The notes beneath the pieces are model-generated. The model was not told the DNA's origin. It worked only from the letters and a program-made list of their open reading frames with translations, and ran no database searches. Positions 43,589 through 53,200 of a stretch of 64,000 nucleotides of DNA are shown in pieces. The translations under genes were made by a program, and so were the position numbers. The DNA is taken from NCBI RefSeq assembly GCF_900105615.1, contig NZ_LT630003.1:4838001-4902000 (forward strand), given 5' to 3'. The DNA is from Lacrimispora sphenoides JCM 1415. GTDB lineage: Bacteria; Bacillota; Clostridia; Lachnospirales; Lachnospiraceae. The stretch's first letter is position 1. The number at the start of each line of letters is the position of its first letter.

Positions 43589-43598
43589 ATGCAAGTAT

Positions 43599-43725
43599 TG
43601 ACTGCCGAAGACAGCAGGTGCCGCAAGGCATAAGGTGTTAACGCCTGCCGAGGAATGTACAAGAATCATTTTATGTAAATGAATTGTAGACCTCTCCGTC
43701 CATCCGGCGGAGGGGTTTTTCTTTG
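43599..43725 (+). promoter_or_regulatory. L10 leader RNA with attenuator
   Basis: CTGCCGAAGACAGCAGGTGC followed by an AAGGTGTTAACGCC segment and CTGCCGAGG is the known ribosomal protein L10 leader. A terminator hairpin (about 43689-43717) with TTTTT follows. The L10-L12 complex binds the leader and controls rplJL. Confidence 0.88.
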
Positions 43726-43789
43726 CGGTTTATACGAGCGGGCCTTGCGGGAAACCGGGAGGCTCAGACTAAACAGGAGGTAAACCATA

Positions 43790-44293
43790 ATGGCAAAAGT
43801 TGAATTAAAGCAGCCAGTTGTAAGCGAGATCAAAGAATTACTTGATGGCGCTGAGTCAGCGGTAGTTGTAGATTACCGTGGTATCTCAGTTGCTCAGGAT
43901 ACAGCACTTCGTAAGAAATTAAGAGAGGCTGGCGTTTCCTACAAAGTATATAAGAATACAATGATCCGTTTTGCAGCTCAGGGTACAGCATTTGAGGCTC
44001 TGGAACCTAATCTGGAAGGACCTACAGCTATCGCTGTTTCCAAGACAGATGCAACAGCTCCGGCAAGAGTCCTGGCTGAGTTTGCAAAAACAGCTCCAGC
44101 CTTAGAGATTAAGGGCGGCGTTGTAGAAGGCGCTTATTATGATGCAAAAGGTATGGAGAAGATCTCCAGCATTCCTTCCAGGGATATCCTTCTTGGAAAG
44201 TTGCTTGGAAGCATCCAGTCTCCTATCACAAACATTGCTCGCGTTCTCAAGCAGATTGCAGATGCTCAGGGCGGAGAAGCAGCAGAGGCATAA
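43790..44293 (+). CDS. rplJ: Ribosomal protein L10
   Basis: 167 residues. The N-terminal rRNA-binding domain has VVVDYRGISVAQDTALRK, and the C-terminal helix binds L7/L12 dimers. With L12 it represses its own synthesis via the leader upstream. AGGAGG precedes the ATG. Confidence 0.97.
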   Translation: MAKVELKQPVVSEIKELLDGAESAVVVDYRGISVAQDTALRKKLREAGVSYKVYKNTMIRFAAQGTAFEALEPNLEGPTAIAVSKTDATAPARVLAEFAKTAPALEIKGGVVEGAYYDAKGMEKISSIPSRDILLGKLLGSIQSPITNIARVLKQIADAQGGEAAEA

Positions 44294-44328
44294 GATTTTT
44301 AATAAAGGTAAGCAAAGCATACCTGGAC

Positions 44329-44377
44329 TTAGAAAATTAGCCGTTCGGTGAGCTATAAGGCGAATCGAACTTCCTTA
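44329..44377 (+). other. Repeated RNA-like element, copy 2 (rplJ-rplL gap)
   Basis: Second copy of the element at 42728-42778: TTAGAAAATTAGCCGTTCGG continuing to GAATCGAACTTCCTTAA. GTTCG and CGAAC are conserved and can pair. It precedes the rplL ribosome binding site by about 17 bp. Confidence 0.6.
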
Positions 44378-44408
44378 AAAAACATATTAAATACGGAGGT
44401 ATATTATC

Positions 44409-44780
44409 ATGGCAAAGTTAACAACAGCTGAATTTATCGAAGCGATCAAAGAATTATCTGTATTAGAATTAAATGAATTAGTAAAGGCATGTGAGGAAGA
44501 ATTTGGTGTATCTGCAGCAGCAGGCGTAGTAGTTGCAGCAGCAGGTCCTGCAGCAGCAGAAGAAGAGAAGACTGAATTCGACGTAGAATTAACCGAAGTT
44601 GGTCCTAACAAGGTTAAAGTTATCAAAGTTGTTCGTGAAGCTACTGGCTTAGGCTTAAAGGAAGCTAAAGACGTAGTTGATGGAGCTCCTAAGGTAGTAA
44701 AGGCTGGCGCTTCCAAGGAAGAGGCTGAGCAGATCAAGACTTCTTTAGAGGCTGAAGGCGCTAAAGTTACTTTAAAATAA
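44409..44780 (+). CDS. rplL: Ribosomal protein L7/L12
   Basis: 123 residues: N-terminal dimerisation domain, Ala-rich hinge (about residues 36-50) and a C-terminal factor-binding domain with [18 protein letters not shown]. It recruits translation GTPases as multiple copies on L10. A terminator follows; rpoB, the usual next gene, is not here. Confidence 0.97.
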   Translation: MAKLTTAEFIEAIKELSVLELNELVKACEEEFGVSAAAGVVVAAAGPAAAEEEKTEFDVELTEVGPNKVKVIKVVREATGLGLKEAKDVVDGAPKVVKAGASKEEAEQIKTSLEAEGAKVTLK

Positions 44781-44800
44781 TTTTATTTTATGATTATTTT

Positions 44801-44847
44801 GGACAGGGTTTGTACCTTTTAAATGGGGACAAAACCCTGTCCTTTTC
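44801..44847 (+). terminator. Terminator after rplL
   Basis: An 11-bp stem GGACAGGGTTT with AAACCCTGTCC (44801-44811, 44832-44842) followed by TTTT. Confidence 0.9.
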
Positions 44848-44870
44848 TAGTGTAAAATAACAGAATAGTC

Positions 44871-44899
44871 TTGACAATTTTGTAAATTCAGGGTAGAAT
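44871..44899 (+). promoter_or_regulatory. Promoter of the cold-shock gene
   Basis: Perfect TTGACA (44871-44876), 17-bp spacer, TAGAAT (44894-44899). Confidence 0.8.
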
Positions 44900-44929
44900 G
44901 TACGTGTATTATCGAATGGAGTTATGATT

Positions 44930-44989
44930 TCACATATTTTTGTAAGTCATTATTTTCGGATGATGATTTACAAAAATATGTGATTTTTT
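44930..44989 (+). promoter_or_regulatory. Terminator-like hairpin in the leader of the cold-shock gene
   Basis: A perfect 16-bp stem (44930-44945 with 44968-44983) with a structured loop is followed at once by TTTTTT. It lies between the promoter and the ATG, so most transcripts could end here unless it is opened. An attenuator is the likely role; temperature or RNA-chaperone control is inference. Confidence 0.7.
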
Positions 44990-45038
44990 GTTTCAGGCGA
45001 TATATCAAATATATTTTATTTTATAGGAGGTACACGTT

Positions 45039-45242
45039 ATGAACAACGGTACAGTAAAATGGTTTAATGGTGCTAAGGGATATGGTTTCATCGTAAATGA
45101 CGCAACAGGCGAAGAAGTTTTCGTACACTTCTCTGGCATCGTTGCTGATGGTTACAAGACTCTGGAAGAAGGCCAGAAAGTAACTTATGAAACAACAGAA
45201 GGAAACCGTGGCCTGCAGGCAGTTAACGTTTGCATGGCTTAA
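45039..45242 (+). CDS. Cold-shock protein (CspA family)
   Basis: 67 residues, one cold-shock domain. RNP-1 KGYGFI and RNP-2 VFVHFSGI are intact. It binds single-stranded RNA and DNA and melts RNA structures, and it may act on its own leader hairpin. TAGGAGG precedes the ATG. It has its own promoter and terminator. Confidence 0.95.
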   Translation: MNNGTVKWFNGAKGYGFIVNDATGEEVFVHFSGIVADGYKTLEEGQKVTYETTEGNRGLQAVNVCMA

Positions 45243-45270
45243 GAAAAGCTTCGATTTCTATGTAAGCTTT

Positions 45271-45310
45271 AAGGGCTGTTCTCATTAAAAGATGGGAACA
45301 GTCCTTTTTT
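45271..45310 (+). terminator. Terminator after the cold-shock gene
   Basis: AAGGGCTGTTCTCAT pairs with ATGGGAACAGTCCTT with two mismatches, followed by a T-run. Confidence 0.8.
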
Positions 45311-45527
45311 GCTGGTCTGGTGATGCTTTCCATGGCTTTGCAGATGCCAGATATCTGGGAATAGGGAAGAGGCGGAATATGGATTGATTCAATGTTTGTG
45401 AGATTGTATACAAAATCCTCTTTATTGCGGATAAGCCCTCAGGATAAGATCATATAAGGGAAAAGATAGAAAAAGGCAGAAATGTTTTGGTTTTATTTTT
45501 CTCTATTACTCCATAGGTTTATTAATA

Positions 45528-46274
45528 ATGGCAGAAAGCTGGGCTTATGGGAAAATGAAAATGAAATGGAAAGTGGCCTGTTTACTGGTTGTTTTTATAT
45601 TGGATATTATATTTATAAAAGCTATGCACCAATCATACACAGAGGCAAAGAGTACCCTGTTCCTTCCTGTGGGTGCGGATGCAGAGGCAAGAGATGAGGT
45701 CAGGAGGCAGTTTTCTGGGGATAAGCAGATTGCATTGACCTTTGATGACGGCCCTCATTCCGTTTATACGCCAAGACTTCTTGACGGGCTTCGCAAGAGA
45801 GGGGTCCATGCCACATTTTTTATTCTTGGAGAAAATGTGGAGGGGAAAGAGGCCATTTTGAAACAGATGAAAGAGGATGGACATTTAATCGGGAATCATG
45901 GATATACTCATGTGCAGATGAGCAAGGAATCTGTGTTAATTGCTTGCCAGCAAATAGAACAGAATAACCGACAGATCGAAGAGATTACCGGTACAAGACC
46001 TGAGTATCTGCGGCCGCCTTATGGTTCATGGAATGAAGAATTGGAGTGTACAACCGACATGACGGTTGTGCTCTGGAACTTAGATCCTCTAGACTGGAAG
46101 ACAAAAAGCGTCAAAAAGGTAGTGCGTTATATTGTAAAGCGCGTGGAGCCTGGAGATATTATCCTTCTTCATGATGTGTACCCGACTTCAGTGGAAGCAG
46201 CCCTGGAGGTAATTGATACTTTGACAAAGCAGGGATATACCTTTGTTACGGTCGATGAACTGCTGATAGATTGA
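45528..46274 (+). CDS. Polysaccharide deacetylase (NodB domain), membrane-anchored
   Basis: 248 residues from 45528; the ATG at 45555 is an alternative start and neither has a strong ribosome binding site. An N-terminal helix (about residues 14-32) anchors it outside the membrane. The NodB domain has the catalytic/metal site TFDDGPH, metal His in GNHGYTHVQMS, RPPYGSWN and LLHDVYP near the end. It removes acetyl groups from peptidoglycan or another surface glycan; the substrate is not predictable. It is transcribed alone. Confidence 0.9.
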   Translation: MAESWAYGKMKMKWKVACLLVVFILDIIFIKAMHQSYTEAKSTLFLPVGADAEARDEVRRQFSGDKQIALTFDDGPHSVYTPRLLDGLRKRGVHATFFILGENVEGKEAILKQMKEDGHLIGNHGYTHVQMSKESVLIACQQIEQNNRQIEEITGTRPEYLRPPYGSWNEELECTTDMTVVLWNLDPLDWKTKSVKKVVRYIVKRVEPGDIILLHDVYPTSVEAALEVIDTLTKQGYTFVTVDELLID

Positions 46275-46540
46275 CCGGAATCGGATTCTATGCCAGCCTG
46301 AGTATATTATGAGCTGTATGGTATGCCCTAATAAGGGATTACTATGAGACGTTATGAGAGGGGGATCTTGATTTAGAATATAGCTTTCATATATTCTGCT
46401 TGAGCCTGTTGATTTTCTGAACGGTTTGTTGTATACTGTCATAGTAGGCAGGAAGCAATGTTCGTAGTGTTTCGTTGCCGGGTAACAGTATGCAGTTTGG
46501 ATGGAATCCTCTTACCGTTTGATATGATAAATGTACGGTT

Positions 46541-46574
46541 AGAAGACTCCTTGCATTGCAGGGAGTTTTTTCTT
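46541..46574 (+). terminator. Intrinsic terminator
   Basis: ACTCCTTGCA-TTGCAGGGAGT hairpin followed by TTTTTTCTTT, 267 bp after the deacetylase stop. Confidence 0.65.
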
Positions 46575-47742
46575 TAAATGGGGCGTCCAATTGCTAAAGG
46601 CAGATTTGCATGGCAGAAGAGTTTGTAATGGTTGGAGAATCAGGTGGTTTAGTCTCTTTAGTTGGTTCGTTATAATCTCTGATAATTGCAGGAGTAAATG
46701 CCTGGTCGTTTTTCAATTCTTGTTATATGGAAGCATGCTGTTGGGACTGTTGAAAACAGTTATACAGCAATCATTTGATTTTTCAAGTCAGTATCGACAA
46801 ATATTCCCGTTTAGTATATTGTTCAATCGTATATGGTATAAGGTTTTATTTGGGTCATTTGATGATTCGTCATCGATAAATGGACTTTTTGTTTTTATAT
46901 CTTTATGATCTATTTTGGAAGGAGCATCTTGAATACTTGTATTGCAATGGACTTGCAATGAATATTATTTAAACCAACTTATTCAAATATGTTTCTGGTA
47001 TCATATAATTATCTGGCAGGCATCTGTTTTTCATATCTGAATTCATGTTCTATGATCCCATTCGTTTAATTCCATTGTTAAAATTGTATTTTGTAGGTTT
47101 CATTTATTTCTGTTTGTTTTTACATAGACTGGAGGAACTTATTCAGTATGTTTTAATGTTCCTGTGATGGTATATTTACCTTCTGTTATTTTCTAAGTTC
47201 TTAATCATATCTTTATATTCTGATTTCACTTAATTCCGTTATAAGCGTATTTTAAAGTTTATGCATTACATTTTTGCATATTACTTAGAGCAATTTTACT
47301 TATTTATTAGAAATTTAGTTACCAATAGGTTGGTGGCTTTGATAGCATTTAATTGATCCTGGTATTTGGAGTAACCAATGTTATGTGGATATAAAATTTA
47401 TCGAAGCGTTGTCTTTACAAAAGACATGAACTTTCATGTGATATGATTATCTGTTATTCTGGCAATTCAGGTGCTACTTCTTTTGGATTATATTAACTTC
47501 TCCATTACATTTCATAGCAATAGAATTTATCTCTATAAGTCTACTTTTTTACTGGGACCAACCTGAGGGCTTAACCCCTGCAGGAGCCATATATCCCTTC
47601 TTGAGCGAACAGACTGTATGAACTGCAGTATATCTAAATCCTATTTAATACGGAAAAATTGCAGTGCTTGAAAGTTCTTTATTGAATATAAGAGTTTAAT
47701 CAAAAAAGTCTGCTTGGTAGGAGAAAAATCAAATAGTAAGGA
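46575..47742. other. Gene-poor T-rich region
   Basis: About 1.2 kb without a supported gene. An open frame at 46591-46908 has a TTG start and no ribosome binding site or recognisable domain. The rest has frequent stops in all frames and short T-runs. No tRNA, riboswitch or insertion-sequence ends were recognised. It may be a scar at the left edge of the surface-protein module. Confidence 0.5.
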
Positions 47743-50076
47743 GTGATGAAATTATCAATGAATAAAAGAAAAAGTTTAGCTTTATTAAGTGCTACTCTAG
47801 CGGTAGTTTCTGTTCCAATTCCAAGCTATGGTGCTTGGATACAGAAGGATAACCATTGGATCTATGAGGATAACAAGATTTATGAGAAGAATGCCTGGAG
47901 GCTGATTGACGGGGCTTGGTATTACTTTGATGATACTGGCTATATGGTTACTGGCTGGAGACTGATTGATGGCAAATGGTATTTTTTAAGCCCTGACTCT
48001 GACGGGACGAAGGGAAAAATGCTAACCGGCTGGCAATGGATTGATGGGCGTTGCTATTACCTGTCTGACCGATCTGAGAATAATCATCCTAAAGGAGCCC
48101 TGTTCATAAATGAAAAAACGCCAGATGGGTATCCCGTAGATTACGCTGGAGCCTGGACTGATGAAGACGGTACAGTACAATATGTACCTGGAAAAGGGAT
48201 ACAGACTGTTTTTGCGAAAGACGCAGCTTCGAAAAGTAAACTTTCCGGAAAAAGTTCCGGGGGTGGAGGATCAGGGAGCCGGGGAAGCAGTACAAAACCA
48301 GAAAAGGACATTAAGCCGGACAGTGGCCCCAAAGATTCTATACCATGTGTAGGAGAATCAGAAGCTGTTCCAGGGACTCAGGAGGCAGAGAAACCTTCGG
48401 GGGGAACCAATGAGCCAGAGGAGGAAAGAAAGCAGTACAGATTCACGGTACGGTATATGGCTGTTAAGGATAAGACCATATTACAGGTCGTGGCAGGTGC
48501 AGGGACGGAAGGAGAGCTGATTGCTATCACGCGGCCGGTTATTGATGGCTATAAGCCTTGCGATGGTCAAAAGGACAGTTTTAAATTGACCGATGATCAT
48601 ATGCTATTAAATGTCTATTACGAGAAAGAAAGCGTGGCCTCCCCTTCAGAAGCACGAAGGGTTGACTGGAACCTTTATTTTGTTGAAAAGGGAAATCGCA
48701 GCAACGAGATTTTGAAAGTCCAGCAGGGTCAGACAGAAGAGAACAGGCTCCTTGTGGTTGATTTTCCAGAAATCATACTGGGATCAGATCGGTATTATTA
48801 TCATTCCCTTGTTTCAAGTCCGTGGAGTGTCATTGTAAGCGGCAATGGAACTCAGAAATACTATATTGAGTATGAGAAAGGAGATTACCTCCAAGAAGAG
48901 GAGGATCCGGATTATGAGGCCAAGGCCAAGCAGGAAAAATGGCTTGGAATTGCTAAAGATGCAGATATCATGCTTAGCGGTCAGGAGCCATCAAATCAGC
49001 AGCTTATTACTAAGAGCATAGAGGAAAGCAATGAAAGGCTTCTTAATCTGGTGTCAATGGCTGATGGCACGGAACGGAAAGAAGTCTATCTCATAGCAAA
49101 GGGGCATGTGCCAAGTACTGTGCTCATAAGTCAGATATTCCAAAACATTAAGAATCTATCTGAACTGGTCATGGACGAATTCAACATTGCTGATGAAAAA
49201 TATACGATTGTGAGGGTTGGGTTTGAAAAAGCTTATGATGAAAGCACCTGCAGCCACGATTTTCAGGTTACAGATAAGGTCAATACCTCATGTATAGAAA
49301 ACGGTCATGAAACGGTCCGATGCCAGAAGTGCGGAAAAGAAGAAACTGTCATACTGCCAGCGACCGGCCATGTGGATTTTGATCATGACGAAATTTGTGA
49401 AGTATGTTATAGGCCAGCCTGTGAAATACCGAAAACCATGCATTACAGCATCGGAGATGTACAGGCCCGGACCATTGGTAACAAAGTCTATATGTTCCGC
49501 TGTGTCGATGAAGATTATGAGGATGTAATGGGTAACAGCCAGCGGACGGCATTATTTCTATGTGACAGTGTGATCCGGTCAGACACACCTAAAGCGGAAA
49601 ATAAACTGAGTTTTGGATCTAATAACAATTATAAATACTCAGAGATCCGGAAATGGCTTCTGAATCATGCGGAAGCTGATTTTGTCCATGAAACTTATAT
49701 CGGGATCACCAGGTCATATATAGGTGCCACCTGGAAGGGAAGCTATGAACAGTTCAATGATAACAGCCTAATGGCTATGAAAGAGATGTTTCAGCTTTTG
49801 CAGGATAAAGTATTCATTTTGTCAGTGGAAGAGGCACTTAAGTATCGGGAGGTTCTCTGGCGGTTTAATGGAAGTGAAACCAACAATCCGGGATCACAGG
49901 TTTCCGCTTATTCCAAAGGATATTATCTCCGTAACCCGCAGGATGGTGGACTAAATGATTTTCTTTATGGAGACGGAATTTATGCCGTCAGCCTGGTAGA
50001 TGGTAATATCCAGCCGGTAAGTGTAAAAGAAACGAGCTATGGAATCCGGCCAGCCATGGCAATTCCCCAGGGATAG
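47743..50076 (+). CDS. Large wall-binding-repeat surface protein with C-terminal DUF6273-like domain
   Basis: 777 residues from the GTG at 47743; ATGs at 47746 and 47758 are alternatives around one AAGGAG site, and MNKRKSLALLSATL at 47758 looks like the natural signal peptide start. Choline-binding-type repeats span about residues 30-135 (WYYFDDTGYMVTGW). A Ser/Gly linker, a Pro/Glu-rich stretch and a MucBP-like beta domain (about 235-300) follow. Residues about 500-560 hold repeated CxxC pairs (CQKCGKEE, CEVCYRPAC). The C-terminal about 210 residues resemble DUF6273 (YYLRNPQDGG, YGIRPAMAI). Likely an exported adhesin or enzyme-like surface protein; the function is unknown. Confidence 0.8.
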   Translation: MMKLSMNKRKSLALLSATLAVVSVPIPSYGAWIQKDNHWIYEDNKIYEKNAWRLIDGAWYYFDDTGYMVTGWRLIDGKWYFLSPDSDGTKGKMLTGWQWIDGRCYYLSDRSENNHPKGALFINEKTPDGYPVDYAGAWTDEDGTVQYVPGKGIQTVFAKDAASKSKLSGKSSGGGGSGSRGSSTKPEKDIKPDSGPKDSIPCVGESEAVPGTQEAEKPSGGTNEPEEERKQYRFTVRYMAVKDKTILQVVAGAGTEGELIAITRPVIDGYKPCDGQKDSFKLTDDHMLLNVYYEKESVASPSEARRVDWNLYFVEKGNRSNEILKVQQGQTEENRLLVVDFPEIILGSDRYYYHSLVSSPWSVIVSGNGTQKYYIEYEKGDYLQEEEDPDYEAKAKQEKWLGIAKDADIMLSGQEPSNQQLITKSIEESNERLLNLVSMADGTERKEVYLIAKGHVPSTVLISQIFQNIKNLSELVMDEFNIADEKYTIVRVGFEKAYDESTCSHDFQVTDKVNTSCIENGHETVRCQKCGKEETVILPATGHVDFDHDEICEVCYRPACEIPKTMHYSIGDVQARTIGNKVYMFRCVDEDYEDVMGNSQRTALFLCDSVIRSDTPKAENKLSFGSNNNYKYSEIRKWLLNHAEADFVHETYIGITRSYIGATWKGSYEQFNDNSLMAMKEMFQLLQDKVFILSVEEALKYREVLWRFNGSETNNPGSQVSAYSKGYYLRNPQDGGLNDFLYGDGIYAVSLVDGNIQPVSVKETSYGIRPAMAIPQG

Positions 50077-50084
50077 GAGGATCT

Positions 50085-50243
50085 ATGGGAATCATTATTA
50101 TTTTGTTAGAACTTGTAGTATTGCCACTATCTGGTTTCTTTTTTGGCCGTATTCTTGCAGTGAATCCGGAGCAGAGAGAACTGGAAGATAAAGAGCAGAT
50201 AGACTGGTTGAGAAAATACCAGGAAACAAAGTATACGAGATAA
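50085..50243 (+). CDS. Small membrane protein of 52 residues
   Basis: Begins 8 bp after the preceding stop with a strong TAGGAGG. One hydrophobic helix (about residues 2-24, IIIILLELVVLPLSGFFFG) is followed by a charged tail (EQRELEDKEQIDWLRKYQ). The position between two large surface-protein genes, with tight spacing, suggests co-transcription. I do not recognise it; a helper for secretion or a transfer-element protein are both possible. Confidence 0.65.
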   Translation: MGIIIILLELVVLPLSGFFFGRILAVNPEQRELEDKEQIDWLRKYQETKYTR

Positions 50244-50263
50244 TAAAATATAGAGAAAGGAAA

Positions 50264-53200
50264 ATGAATATGAAAAAAAGAATGAAAGGAGTCGCCTATT
50301 TGCTTTGTACAACTATGGTTATGAGTACATTGCCATCATGGGCAGTATATGCGGAGAATGGGCGGATTGTAGAAAAAACAGTTCAGACAGCTACTCCATC
50401 TGAGGCGTACTGGGATACGGAAGACAATGAGGAGATAGAGGAAGAGAAAGAAACCAGCGAGGATCTGGAATCCGTTTTAGAAACAGATGAAAAGATGGAT
50501 GATGAGTTAAGAGAAACCACTCCTTCTGAAGCGGAAGAAAAACCAAAAGATGCTCCTACAATCCTTCCTACTAAAATAGCGGTAACGACCACAGCTTTCA
50601 GCTCCCTGGGAGATATTTGGGATGCCTGGACGGGGAAGACCAGCTTTGAATTTTTGGACGGAAGCCAGGGAGAAGGTACAAAAGAAAAACCCTTTCTTAT
50701 TAAGAACAGAGAACAGCTTATGGGCCTCTCTGAGCTGACCGCCATGGGAATGATGGTTCCAGAATCAGGAGTGACGAAATATGCCGGTGACTATTCCGGA
50801 TGCTATTTTGCCCTGGGAGGAAACATTGATTTACAGGGAGTGGATTGGATACCCATCGGTTTTTACAGGGATTCCTCTGAAAATGCCGGTGAGGTCCCTT
50901 ATCCTTTTAGTGGTGAGTTTGACGGAAACGGATATACCATTAAGAACTTAAAGCTTAATTCCTTTGCCAATTATAACAATGTAGGGCTGTTCGGAGCAGT
51001 CTCGGATGGGGGGATTTATGACATGACTATCATACCGGACAGCAACGAGATAAAGGGAAAGGACCGGACCGGAGTTGTGGCCGGATATGCGGAGAATTCC
51101 AAGATCCGAAATGTGACTGTGAAAAATGCCTATATCCGCTCTAGCGGCATTGCCGGTGGAATCGCAGGAGAGATCAGCGGTACCGTCATTGAAAATGCTA
51201 TTTGTGAAAAGATGATGATTGATGCCACCGGCGGAACAGATGTGATTTATGTTGGAGGGATCGCCGGGATTGCATCGGATTCCTATATCGTGGATTCTAA
51301 TGTTTCCACAGGGGACGGAACCACGGCCAGAATCCAGGGGACTGGATATATCGGCGGGATCGTCGGATACCAGAATGCAGCCTATATCTACAATACACAT
51401 GTAAGCGGAACCATCGGCGGCTACCATTCAACGGCTATCGGAGGAATCACTGGAAGATATGCGGCCGGGAAACTTAAAGTGGCACGTTTTGAGGGTATCA
51501 TCGGAAACTCTCAGCTTGGCTCCTTAGCAAGAGAGGGGACCTTTATAGGAACCAGGCAGGGAGCCGCAACAAACTTTAATTACATAGAAGATGTAGCCTA
51601 TTTGTTTACAGATTCTGAAAGCAAGATCAGCGCCAATGTATGCGGATCAGAGATCGGTGATGATAACGACTATACCTATGCTGCGCATGTAGGCTACTGG
51701 CATACCGGGGATATATATTATACCCTGGTGCAGGGGGGATCTAAAAAGACCATATCAGACCGGTATTTTTACGAAGAATTAGAAAACGGCATTCTGACCG
51801 TCAGGGATAAGGAAAGCGGGGATTACATTTTGGATCATTTTGCCCCAAATTCCCTGGGGCGTCCCGTGAGAGGATATCTGATAAATGTGAATCAGATCGA
51901 CACGGTTGCAAATAGTCAGAACTTTTACGATGTCGCAACCCTGGAGATTAGGGGGAGTTCCCAGTACTCCAGACCTCTTGATAAGGAACATCGGGGGGCC
52001 ATTGCAGCCGGGACAACGGTAAGCGTAACAACAGCTCCAAAGAATACGAATACAGAAAAGTTCCAGATGGAAGGTACCCCAACTTACGCAAACAGTAAAG
52101 GAGTAAAGAAGAGTACTACCTATTCGGATAGCAGCCATGCCTATACCTTTTCGATGCCGCAGGAGGATATATCTGTATCAGCGTTTTATAAGAAAGTGGC
52201 TGTGTCCATCAAGGTAGAACCAGAGGATTATTCTTTTGCAGTAGTACAGACCAGGACAGGTAACCGGAAAAGCCCAGTAAAGACCACAGAGATCAGGAAT
52301 AAGGAAGGGAAGCTCATTGCACGTTATATCAACGGAGTGCTAGATCAGGGAACCGAAGTTCAACCAGTAAATATCAAGGCTATCATTGATGCCAATAATG
52401 ACGTAGAGGACGGCCGGGTGAAATGGAGCATTGACGATCCCCAACTTATCAGCCTGGCGAAAAACGATGATGAGGGAACTGATGGCTATACGGCCAAATC
52501 AGCCAGCCTTACCGTAAACCTTTCTTCCTCCTTTTTTACAAGCATCACAGAAGAGGCAGAAAGAACGCAGGCGGAAGGGAATTATCAGTATAAGATCCCC
52601 AATACGATTTATGGAGCTGGGCACCAGAACGGCGGCGTTGCGGTCCTGACAGCACAGACCAGGCCATCCGCCTCCTTTGAAGGTAAGCCCTGTACGGCGA
52701 ACAGCCGGATCAATGTCACTTTTCAAGTCCTGGATAATACCTTAGTGGCAACGGAGGGAGTAAACCTGGATAAACAGGCCCTTACATATACCGTAACTAG
52801 GACCTTAACCGGGGACCGGGCTAATCCGCAGGAAACAGTGTCGGTAACGGCTCCCCAGTCATTAACGGCTACATTTACACCGGATTTTTTCTCCAGGGCT
52901 GAAGTGACCTGGTCAAGCTCGGACCCGGCAGTGGCCCTGGTATCTCAGGATCAAGAAGCTTATCGGGAGGCATCAGTTTCTGTCCTTAAGGACTCTGCCT
53001 GGATAAGAAATATCATGGCAACGGATAACGGGATCCGGGAGAGTGATAAGTATGCAAAGATATCCGGGGCCGGAAGCCGGGAGGTGATTGTTACGGTAAA
53101 AGGGAAGGACAAGCTTGGAAATCAGGCTTTAGCCACATGCCAGGTAAGCGTAAAGTTTGTAACCAATGACCAGACAAGGATCATTCCGGAAGGGATCAGC

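Noticed and set aside
46591..46908. 105-residue open frame on the plus strand
   Set aside because: It starts at TTG without a ribosome binding site, directly after a terminator, and shows no domain or sensible composition.
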